From Pollutimonas sp035515055 (lineage in GTDB: Bacteria; Pseudomonadota; Gammaproteobacteria; Burkholderiales; Burkholderiaceae_B), in assembly GCA_035515055.1 (NCBI GenBank), contig DATJBV010000068.1, positions 1-64,000 on the forward strand: DNA of 64,000 bases. Direction: 5' to 3'. The translations under genes and the position numbers were made by a program. The notes beneath the pieces are model-generated. The model had not been told where the DNA came from. It ran no database searches and saw only the letters and a list, made by a program, of their open reading frames with translations. This document shows positions 32,334 to 39,908 of this stretch, piece after piece. Within the stretch, counting starts at the first letter, position 1; each line of letters starts with the position of its first letter.

Positions 32334-32642
32334 ATGCTCGCATGGATGGTGTGGACCTTACCGACCGCAGTGTTCTTTGCGTGTATCGGACTCATGCTGG
32401 TGGGCATGACGGTTTGGGAAATCAAGCGTCCCACCACGCTGCGCAAGGGCTTTCTGCCTATCCCGACGACGCGCGGAGACCGATTGTTCATGGGCCTGCT
32501 CGTCGCCGCCTATATCAATCTGGGCTTTCTTGGCCTAAGTGAAAAACTGGCGCAGTGGTTGTCGCTGGAACAAGAGCCCAGCATCTGGGTCAGCTTTGTG
32601 GTGTCGATGGTCGTTCTTGCGGTTTTCTTGCGCAAGGGCTAA
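32334..32642 (+). CDS. glpU: DUF2160 small membrane protein (GlpU position)
   Basis: A protein of 102 residues with three hydrophobic stretches and a basic middle (WEIKRPTTLRKGFLPIPTTRGDRLF). It matches DUF2160 proteins, which occur almost only between glpQ and glpV in glycerol ABC loci; this position is called glpU in rhizobia. Its role in transport is not established; an accessory subunit or assembly factor is plausible. GGAG lies just before ATG and the gene starts nine bases after glpQ. Confidence 0.85.
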   Translation: MLAWMVWTLPTAVFFACIGLMLVGMTVWEIKRPTTLRKGFLPIPTTRGDRLFMGLLVAAYINLGFLGLSEKLAQWLSLEQEPSIWVSFVVSMVVLAVFLRKG

Positions 32643-32728
32643 GCGGCTTTTGTTGCGCGATCTGAAATCCCCCTGGATCGATGCGGCAGGACAGTAACGC
32701 GGGGACACGTTCTACCTAGGAGACCGCC

Positions 32729-34459
32729 ATGTTATTTCGTCGTACTGCACTGGCATTTGCCATAAGTTGCCTGTTTTCCGGCCAGGGGTTTGCAGGTGAA
32801 GCCGAGGCCCAAAAATGGATAGACAACGAGTTCCAGCCCTCAACGCTGAATAAGGATCAGCAGTTGGCGGAAATGAAGTGGTTCATCGACGCCGCGGCGA
32901 AGCTGAAGGAAAAGGGCGTCAACGAAATTTCCGTCGTATCCGAGACCATTACCACTCACGAGTACGAGTCCAAGACACTGGCCCGCGCCTTCGCCGAAAT
33001 AACGGGCATTAAAGTAAACCACGACCTGATCCAGGAAGGCGACGTTGTCGAAAAGTTGCAGACGTCCATGCAGTCGGGCCGCTCTATCTACGATGGCTGG
33101 GTGTCCGATTCGGATTTGATCGGTACCCATTATCGATACGGCCAAATCATGCCTCTCACCGATTATATGAACGGGGATGGCAAGCAATACACAAACCCCA
33201 ACCTCGACGTCAAGGACTTCATCGGCACTTCGTTCACGACAGCCCCCGATGGTAAGCTTTACCAATTGCCGGATCAGCAGTTCGCAAACCTGTACTGGTT
33301 CCGCGCCGACCTCTTCGACCGGCAAGACTTGAAGGACAAGTTCAAGGCCAAGTATGGGTACGACCTGGGCGTGCCGGTGAACTGGACGGCTTACGAAGAT
33401 ATCGCCAACTTCTTCACCAACGACGTGAAAACCATCGACGGCAAACAAGTGTTCGGCCACATGGATTACGGCAAGAAGGACCCTTCATTGGGCTGGCGCT
33501 TCACCGATGCTTGGCTTTCCATGGCTGGCACTGCCGACAAGGGCACGCCTAACGGGATGCCGGTCGACGAGTGGGGCATAAGGGTAGCCGACGACAAGTG
33601 CACGCCCGTGGGCGCTTCCGTCGCGCGGGGTGGTGCCACCAACTCGCCGGCCGCCGTGTATGCGCTCACGAAATATATCGACTGGATGAAGAAATATGCT
33701 CCTAAAGAGGCACAGGGCATGACATTCAGCGAAGCGGGTCCGGTGCCGGCGCAGGGCCATATCGCCCAGCAGATCTTCTGGTATACCGCGTTCACGGCGG
33801 ATATGACCAAGAAGGGTTTGCCGGTGGTCAACGAGGACGGCACGCCCAAATGGCGCATGGCGCCCGCGCCGCATGGGCCGTACTGGAAGGACGGGATGCA
33901 GAATGGCTACCAGGACGTTGGTTCGTGGAGTTTCTTCAAAGATCACGACCCCAATAAAGTGGCAGCGGCATGGTTGTATGCGCAATTCGTGACATCCAAG
34001 ACCGCTTCGCTGAAGAAGTCCATCGTTGGACTGACTTTTATTCGCGACAGCGATATCCATAGCGATTATTTCACTCAGAACGCAAATAAATACGGCGGCC
34101 TGATTGAGTTTTATCGTAGTCCAGCACGCGTGGCGTGGACACCCACGGGAACTAATGTGCCCGATTACCCGAAGTTGGCGCAACTGTGGTGGAAGAATGT
34201 AGCGACCGCCATCACCGCTGAAAAGAGCCCGCAGCAGGCAATGGATACGCTGGCCGAGGAAATGGATGCCGTCATGGCGCGGCTGGAGCGCGCAGGCATG
34301 AGCCAGTGCGCGCCCAAGCTCAACGCCAAGAGCGATCCCGCGAAATGGCTGAGCGACGATCAGGCGCCCTGGAAAAAGCTGGCGAACGAAAGTCCCAAGG
34401 GCGAAACCGTGGCTTACGAGGCGCTGGTTGGCGCATGGAAGGAGGGCAGGGTGAAATAA
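32729..34459 (+). CDS. glpV: Glycerol-binding periplasmic protein GlpV
   Basis: A protein of 576 residues. A signal peptide (MLFRRTALAFAISCLFSGQGFA) is followed by a type-1 extracellular solute-binding fold, longer than the usual 400-450 residues and in line with the GlpV group. It delivers glycerol to GlpPQ. AGGAG lies seven bases upstream of ATG. It is 86 bases downstream of the small DUF2160 gene, a gap with no recognised terminator. Confidence 0.92.
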   Translation: MLFRRTALAFAISCLFSGQGFAGEAEAQKWIDNEFQPSTLNKDQQLAEMKWFIDAAAKLKEKGVNEISVVSETITTHEYESKTLARAFAEITGIKVNHDLIQEGDVVEKLQTSMQSGRSIYDGWVSDSDLIGTHYRYGQIMPLTDYMNGDGKQYTNPNLDVKDFIGTSFTTAPDGKLYQLPDQQFANLYWFRADLFDRQDLKDKFKAKYGYDLGVPVNWTAYEDIANFFTNDVKTIDGKQVFGHMDYGKKDPSLGWRFTDAWLSMAGTADKGTPNGMPVDEWGIRVADDKCTPVGASVARGGATNSPAAVYALTKYIDWMKKYAPKEAQGMTFSEAGPVPAQGHIAQQIFWYTAFTADMTKKGLPVVNEDGTPKWRMAPAPHGPYWKDGMQNGYQDVGSWSFFKDHDPNKVAAAWLYAQFVTSKTASLKKSIVGLTFIRDSDIHSDYFTQNANKYGGLIEFYRSPARVAWTPTGTNVPDYPKLAQLWWKNVATAITAEKSPQQAMDTLAEEMDAVMARLERAGMSQCAPKLNAKSDPAKWLSDDQAPWKKLANESPKGETVAYEALVGAWKEGRVK

Positions 34460-34531
34460 GCCCGATTCAAGGCGGCAAGTGCTGGTGGCTGCTCTACACT
34501 TACGCTGCTTTGAACGATAGGCTTCCTTTAT

Positions 34532-36130
34532 ATGAACACTCCCGTTACGCCGCAACCCTCGGACCGATCGCAAAACCTCGCGTTATTGGCCGGCCTGGGG
34601 GCTGTCGACCTCATCATCATCGGCGGAGGCGCCAGCGGCCTTGGCGTCGCCCTGGATGCAAGCCTGCGAGGCTTATCGGTGGTCTTGCTCGAGTCGCACG
34701 ACTTCGCCAAGGGAACCTCGTCGCGCGCTACCAAGCTTGTACACGGAGGCGTGCGCTATCTCGCGCAGGGCAATATTGCGCTGGTGCGGGAAGCGCTGCA
34801 CGAACGATCGACCTTATTGCACAATGCGCCCCATCTGGCCCGGCCATTGCCGTTCGTCATGCCCAGCTACAAATGTTGGGAGATGCCGTTTTATGGCGTG
34901 GGCCTGAAGATGTACGACGCGCTGGCTGGAAAGGCTGGCCTCGGGACCACGCAATTCCTGACTGCGGCACAGGCTACGCAATGCTTGCCCGGGGTGAATC
35001 CGCAAGGGTTGAAGGGCGGCGTGAAGTACTGGGACGGGCAGTTCGACGATGCGCGCCTGGCCGTGGCCTTGGCTCGCACCGCGGCAACGCAAGGCGCGCT
35101 GATGATGAATTATTGCGCTGTCACCGAGCTGCTCCACGACAACGGTAAAGTGGCGGGAGTACGTTGTCAGGATGCCGAAACTGGCACAGTCTTCACCGTA
35201 AAGTCCAAGTGTGTCGTGAACGCGACGGGTGTCTGGGTAGACGACATCCGGAAAATGGATGGCTCGGCGACCGGTCGCGCTACCCAACCGATGGTTGCGC
35301 CCAGCCAGGGTGTTCATCTGGTGGTGGACCGCCGTTTTCTGCCGGGCGACCATGCGTTGCTCGTACCGAAGACCCACGATGGCCGCGTCCTCTTCGCCGT
35401 ACCGTGGTTGGGTAAAGTCATATTGGGAACAACCGACACGCCGCGCCCGGATCTTGCGCGCGAACCAGAAGCGTTTGCCGCCGAAGTGGAATTTATTCTG
35501 GGAGAGGCCGGTAAGTACCTTCGCCGCGCGCCGACCCGCGCCGACGTCAAGAGCATCTGGGTGGGACTGCGTCCGCTGGTTCGGCCCCCTTCGAATGAAC
35601 TGCCGGGCGGCACGAAAAAACTAAGCCGTGAACATACCGTGCTGGTCAGTCCCAGCGGCCTCGTTACTGTCACTGGCGGCAAATGGACGACATACCGCGC
35701 CATGGCGGAAGACGTGCTGGATAAATGCGTTGAACGCGCGCTGCTTGGCCGTCTGCCTCCGTCGGAAACCAACGACTTTCTGTTGGTCGGCGCATCGGCC
35801 AACGGCGAAGCGCGCGCTTCCATGGCCGAACCCCCAGGCATGGCGGCCTACGGTACCGAAGCGGGTTGGGTCGGCTCTCTTCCGGGCAACAATATAGAGC
35901 TCGCGCCCGGTTTAAGCGCCGCAATGATCCGCTTTGCGGCGCGCCATGAATATGCGCGCACGGTGGAAGACGCACTGGCCCGGCGGTCTCGTTTGCTGTT
36001 CCTCGATGCGCGGCTGGCCGCGGCAACGGCCCCTGCCGTGGCAAGCATCATGCAAGAAGAAACGGGTCGCGACCCGTGCCTGGCTCAGTTTCTCGAGCTG
36101 ACGGAACGCTATCTTCGCCTGCCGGGCTGA
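34532..36130 (+). CDS. glpD: Aerobic glycerol-3-phosphate dehydrogenase
   Basis: A protein of 532 residues. The FAD-binding motif DLIIIGGGASGLGVALDA is near residue 28. It is followed by KGTSSRATKLVHGGVRYL, the typical GlpD segment. A C-terminal helical domain (about 400-530) contains CVERALLG and an EYARTVEDALARRSRLLFLDAR stretch. It oxidises sn-glycerol-3-phosphate to dihydroxyacetone phosphate and passes electrons to quinone at the inner membrane. It is the last gene of the importer unit, 72 bases after glpV, and closes the pathway with GlpK. Confidence 0.96.
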   Translation: MNTPVTPQPSDRSQNLALLAGLGAVDLIIIGGGASGLGVALDASLRGLSVVLLESHDFAKGTSSRATKLVHGGVRYLAQGNIALVREALHERSTLLHNAPHLARPLPFVMPSYKCWEMPFYGVGLKMYDALAGKAGLGTTQFLTAAQATQCLPGVNPQGLKGGVKYWDGQFDDARLAVALARTAATQGALMMNYCAVTELLHDNGKVAGVRCQDAETGTVFTVKSKCVVNATGVWVDDIRKMDGSATGRATQPMVAPSQGVHLVVDRRFLPGDHALLVPKTHDGRVLFAVPWLGKVILGTTDTPRPDLAREPEAFAAEVEFILGEAGKYLRRAPTRADVKSIWVGLRPLVRPPSNELPGGTKKLSREHTVLVSPSGLVTVTGGKWTTYRAMAEDVLDKCVERALLGRLPPSETNDFLLVGASANGEARASMAEPPGMAAYGTEAGWVGSLPGNNIELAPGLSAAMIRFAARHEYARTVEDALARRSRLLFLDARLAAATAPAVASIMQEETGRDPCLAQFLELTERYLRLPG

Positions 36131-36135
36131 CCGGT

Positions 36136-36669
36136 CTACGCACCGAATAGGGTACGCGCCGACTCGAAACGTTCGGCGAAATAGGGATTCGCCAGCGTGT
36201 CGATCCGCACGCGCCCGCCGGTGGAAGGCGCGTTGATGAATTGCTGGTCCCCAATATAAATCCCCATGTGCGAAAAGGGCCGGTTCAATGTATTAAAGAA
36301 CACGAAGTCTCCGGCCTTCAATTCGTGCCGCGCCACCGGCCGGCTAAGCTTGGCGATTTGGGCCGTATTGTGCGGTAACGGCTGGCTGGCCGCGTTATTG
36401 AACACGTAGGCGACCAAGCCGCTGCAATCGAACCCGTGCAATGGGTGCGTGCCGCCATATTTGTAGTGCGATTCCAATAGAGCCATGGCCGTCATGACGA
36501 CCTCGTTCCGGTTCCTTGCGTCCAATACGATGCGGGGCATTGCGGCATAAACGTCATTGGACCCGGTGTCGGGATGCCGTGTACCAGCGCAACCAGCGAC
36601 GAACAGGGCCGCCACGCATGACAAGGTGCACAGACATAAGCGAACAATAGAGGGCCGGTATGTAAGCAT
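36136..36669 (-). CDS. NlpC/P60 (C40) lipoprotein peptidase
   Basis: A protein of 177 residues. A lipoprotein signal with lipobox LFVAGC puts the lipidated Cys near residue 27. The NlpC/P60 domain has catalytic Cys in HGFDCSGLVAYVF (about 80) and His in FSHMGIYIGDQQF (about 133). Such enzymes cut within peptidoglycan stem peptides. It is convergent with glpD (five bases apart) and divergent from flhD. Confidence 0.9.
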   Translation of the reverse strand: MLTYRPSIVRLCLCTLSCVAALFVAGCAGTRHPDTGSNDVYAAMPRIVLDARNRNEVVMTAMALLESHYKYGGTHPLHGFDCSGLVAYVFNNAASQPLPHNTAQIAKLSRPVARHELKAGDFVFFNTLNRPFSHMGIYIGDQQFINAPSTGGRVRIDTLANPYFAERFESARTLFGA

Positions 36670-36814
36670 ATTCCTATTCTGCCGTCAGGGAGGACCGCGA
36701 GCAAGCTCATGTGATTCTTAGGTTAGTTGTTTTATTACAATTTAATGTAAGCGGCGAAAAGAAATCTGCTTATATGTTGTAACTTCTTGCGGTCTGTCAT
36801 TCAAACCTTCAGGG

Positions 36815-36844
36815 TTGTTTGATACTATTTGTTTACGGTATATT
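36815..36844 (+). promoter_or_regulatory. Candidate flhDC promoter
   Basis: TTGTTT (36815-36820) and TATATT (36839-36844) are separated by 18 bases and leave a leader of about 135 bases before flhD. The whole 310-base gap 36670-36979 is markedly A+T-rich, as is usual for the heavily regulated flhDC control region, and holds no supported gene. Other -10-like strings are present, so the exact start is uncertain. Confidence 0.35.
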
Positions 36845-36979
36845 CAAAAATAACATGCAGATCACGGTTTCGCTGTGCTTTTTGTAAGTTACAATGACAT
36901 ACATTGCGGAGTGCCGCTACCGATACATTTGACACATTTTGCTAGCACAGTAATTATTTGTATTATTAAGGAGGGCAAG

Positions 36980-37303
36980 ATGCCCGTAACGGACAATTCG
37001 GCATTGAACGACATTCGTGAAGTAAATTTGTCGTACCTAATGCTTGCCCAGCGTCTGCTGCGCGACAACTATGCCACCGGCATGTTCCGACTTGGTTTCG
37101 GAGCCGACGTTGCCGACATCGTGTTGCGTCTGTCCCCGGCACAGCTTGTGAAGCTGGCTGGCTCGAGTTCCCTGCTTTGTGGCTTTCGGCTTAACGATTA
37201 CGATCTTCTTTCCACGCTTACCCAGGATGTGCTGGGCGGTGTGCTGCAACAGGCGCATTCAACCATATTGTTGGCCCAGCGCGCGACCCAGCAGCCGGCT
37301 TAG
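36980..37303 (+). CDS. flhD: Flagellar master regulator subunit FlhD
   Basis: A protein of 107 residues, all helical, with IREVNLSYLMLAQRLLRDN near the start and the conserved SSLLCGFRL containing the single Cys. With FlhC it forms the FlhD4C2 activator of class II flagellar genes. The start was set at MPVTDNS (36980) because AAGGAGGG lies immediately upstream; a longer reading from 36875 lacks support. It is 23 bases before flhC. Confidence 0.95.
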   Translation: MPVTDNSALNDIREVNLSYLMLAQRLLRDNYATGMFRLGFGADVADIVLRLSPAQLVKLAGSSSLLCGFRLNDYDLLSTLTQDVLGGVLQQAHSTILLAQRATQQPA

Positions 37304-37326
37304 GCGCAGGGCGGAGTCAAGCGATC

Positions 37327-37956
37327 ATGGCCACTAAAAGCGTCGCCAGGGAGGCGGAGGAAATCCTTCTTGCGTCCGAGATGATACAGCTGGGCGCGCG
37401 ACTGCAGGTGCTTCAGGCCGAAACCAGTCTAAGCTACGATCGCCTCGCCCGGCTATATCGCGAAGTCAGGGGCTGTTCCCCACCCAAGGGAATGCTGCCT
37501 TTCTCGGTGGACTGGTTCATGACCTGGCTGCCGAATATTCATTCCAGCCTGTTCTATAGCGTGTACTCATACATGGACACGCATACGCCGTCCAAAAAAT
37601 CGCGCGCGCTGGTGGATGCTTACCGTCTCTATCTCGAGCAGGCGTCCGCGGGGCGAGCCGAGGAAACCAGCGACGAGCCCGTGCTCAGCTTCACGCGCGC
37701 CTGGATGCTCATCCGCTTTTTCGACAGCAATATGGTGCAGCTGTCGCACTGCGAGCGTTGCCAGGGCGGTTTCGTCGCCCATGCTCATGATCCCCAGAAG
37801 GGCTTTATCTGTGCCATATGCCGGCCACCGCCGCGCGCCGGTAAGACTCGCGCGCGCGCATCGGCCGCCGCAAAGGCCCGGGCGCTGCCCGAAGCGGCCC
37901 CCAGCCAGCCCGATATCCCGGCAGAGCCGGGATTTAGCCGTAAAAAGCCCCTCTGA
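37327..37956 (+). CDS. flhC: Flagellar master regulator subunit FlhC
   Basis: A protein of 209 residues. A helical region is followed by the zinc site CERC near residue 141 and CAIC near 162, the four Cys ligands of FlhC. The last 40 residues are an Ala/Arg/Pro-rich tail beyond the usual end. It provides most of the DNA contacts in FlhD4C2. GGAG lies about ten bases before ATG. Confidence 0.95.
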   Translation: MATKSVAREAEEILLASEMIQLGARLQVLQAETSLSYDRLARLYREVRGCSPPKGMLPFSVDWFMTWLPNIHSSLFYSVYSYMDTHTPSKKSRALVDAYRLYLEQASAGRAEETSDEPVLSFTRAWMLIRFFDSNMVQLSHCERCQGGFVAHAHDPQKGFICAICRPPPRAGKTRARASAAAKARALPEAAPSQPDIPAEPGFSRKKPL

Positions 37957-38021
37957 AAGAAGCTTTTACATTTGGCCGAATAGGCGATCATATGCAGCAT
38001 CTGTTTAACTAGGGCGTATCC

Positions 38022-38894
38022 GTGTTCATACTGCTTGGATTTGTAATCGTTTTCGTCTCCGTTTTCGGCAGTTTCGTTGCCATGGGCGGAAGCATGGGCG
38101 CCCTGTACCAACCATTCGAGTTCGTGCTTATCGGCGGAGCGGCACTGGGGTCATATCTGGCTTCCAATAGCGGCAAATCCATGAAAATGCTGGGCACCGC
38201 CATGCCGCTGATCGTCAAGAAAAGTCCTTACAGCCGCGAACTGTATATGGAACTCATGGCGCTTTTGTATGTATTGCTGAACAAGGCACGTCGCGATGGC
38301 CTGATGGCCATCGAATCCGATATCGAAGAGCCGCAGAACAGCCCCATATTCAACGACTATCCGTTAGTCATGAATGACCCGGTCATCATGGAATTCATCA
38401 CCGACTATCTGCGTCTTATGGTCAGTGGCAATATGAGCTCTTATGAAATCGAAACGCTCATGGATCAGGAAATCGAAGCGTATCATCACGAACGCGATGT
38501 TCCGGCCCATGCGTTGCGCGCCGTGGCAGACGCCTTGCCCGCATTTGGTATCGTGGCTGCCGTGCTTGGCGTCGTCAAGGCGCTTGCGGCGGTCGACCAG
38601 CCACCCGCCATTTTGGCCGACCTGATTTCCAAAGCCATGGTGGGAACCTTCCTGGGCATTCTGCTAGCGTATGGGTTTGTTGCGCCGCTTGCCGCCTCGG
38701 TGGAAAGGCATACGGTGTCGTCCGTCAAAGTGCTGGAATGCATCAAGGTCACCCTATTGGCCAGCATGAACGGCTATCCTCCCCAGCTCGCCGTCGAATT
38801 CGGCCGCAAGGTACTTTACTCGTACGTACGTCCCTCATTCATGGAACTCGAAGACCATGTGCGTCAAACCCGCAGCAGCGGCAAAAAGGCGTAG
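38022..38894 (+). CDS. motA: Flagellar stator protein MotA
   Basis: A protein of 290 residues from a GTG start with AGGGCG upstream. Four membrane helices flank a large cytoplasmic loop that touches FliG. The conserved PxxG-type stretch LPAFGIVAAVLGVVKAL and the GGTFLGILLAYG-like VGTFLGILLAYGF are present. It forms the proton channel with MotB, encoded 11 bases downstream. Confidence 0.96.
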   Translation: MFILLGFVIVFVSVFGSFVAMGGSMGALYQPFEFVLIGGAALGSYLASNSGKSMKMLGTAMPLIVKKSPYSRELYMELMALLYVLLNKARRDGLMAIESDIEEPQNSPIFNDYPLVMNDPVIMEFITDYLRLMVSGNMSSYEIETLMDQEIEAYHHERDVPAHALRAVADALPAFGIVAAVLGVVKALAAVDQPPAILADLISKAMVGTFLGILLAYGFVAPLAASVERHTVSSVKVLECIKVTLLASMNGYPPQLAVEFGRKVLYSYVRPSFMELEDHVRQTRSSGKKA

Positions 38895-38905
38895 CGGGTA
38901 CATAA

Positions 38906-39844
38906 ATGAGCAAGTCCGAACCGCGTATCGTCGTACGGCGCCCACGCCGGCGGGCAACTGCCCACCATGGCGGCAGCTGGAAAATCGCCTATGCCGACTT
39001 CATGACCGCCATGATGGCCTTCTTCCTGGTCATGTGGCTTTTGTCATTGGTGCCCCGGGACGAACTCAAGAAAATTGCCGAGTACTTCCGTATGCCCCTC
39101 ATGGAAGCAGTGCGCGGCGGGCCGAACAACGACCCAAGCAGCAGCGTTATACCTGGCGGCGCGCCAAGCATTGTCCCCAATATTGCCCCCATTCCGCCGC
39201 GTAGCGATTCCCAGTCCGAAGGAGACCTCCGCGACACGCAGCGCCTGGAAGACCTGAAGGCCGAGCTCGAGCAACTGATCGAAACCGACCCGATCTTGTC
39301 GTTGTTCCGGCCGCAGCTCTTGCTCGATATGACGCCGGACGGCTTGCGCGTGCAAATCATCGACAAGCACAACCGCCCCATGTTCACGACGGGCAGCGCG
39401 CAGGTGCAGTCATACATGCGCGCCATACTTCGCGAACTCGGACCCGTGTTCAACAAGCTGCCTAACAACCTTAGCGTGGCAGGCCATACCGATGCCCTGC
39501 AATACGCCACCGGCGAGCGCGAGTACAGCAACTGGGAATTGTCCGCGGACAGGGCCAATGCGGCACGCAAAGAATTAGTGGCGGGCGGCATGGATGAATC
39601 TAAGGTTGCGCGGGTACTGGGCTTGTCTTCGTCCATCAGCCTGGTTAAAGATAAGCCCAGTGCTGCCGTTAACCGCCGTATCAGCATTGTGGTGTTGAAT
39701 CGGCGCGCACAGCGCCGTATCGACGAACAGAACGCGTCCGGCACGACCGAATTCGACCTGCAAGACATGATAGAACCAGCAACACCGCCGCAAATAACCA
39801 GGCCCGGCATGTCGGTCGTTCCGTCCGTGCCGGCCGTTCAATAA
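38906..39844 (+). CDS. motB: Flagellar stator protein MotB
   Basis: A protein of 312 residues. A basic N-terminal tail is followed by the single membrane helix in KIAYADFMTAMMAFFLVMWLLS, with the proton-carrying Asp (about residue 31). A plug and linker region follows, then an OmpA-like peptidoglycan-binding domain (about 150-270, NLSVAGHTDALQY, then LSADRANAARKEL). The C-terminal tail is Pro-rich. It anchors the stator to the wall. Confidence 0.96.
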   Translation: MSKSEPRIVVRRPRRRATAHHGGSWKIAYADFMTAMMAFFLVMWLLSLVPRDELKKIAEYFRMPLMEAVRGGPNNDPSSSVIPGGAPSIVPNIAPIPPRSDSQSEGDLRDTQRLEDLKAELEQLIETDPILSLFRPQLLLDMTPDGLRVQIIDKHNRPMFTTGSAQVQSYMRAILRELGPVFNKLPNNLSVAGHTDALQYATGEREYSNWELSADRANAARKELVAGGMDESKVARVLGLSSSISLVKDKPSAAVNRRISIVVLNRRAQRRIDEQNASGTTEFDLQDMIEPATPPQITRPGMSVVPSVPAVQ

Positions 39845-39908
39845 ACCTATCCGGCGGACCATTGCGGAACATCCAGATGACAGAGCGTTACAGTAAAAGG
39901 AAGCAACC

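Noticed and set aside
33485..34573. 362-codon open frame antisense to glpV and glpD start
   Set aside because: It overlaps two well-supported genes; its composition is that of a shadow of G+C-rich coding DNA.
37953..37982. GCCGAATA upstream of motA as a sigma-28 -10
   Set aside because: The -10 is fair (six of eight), but no acceptable TAAA-type -35 lies at the right distance.
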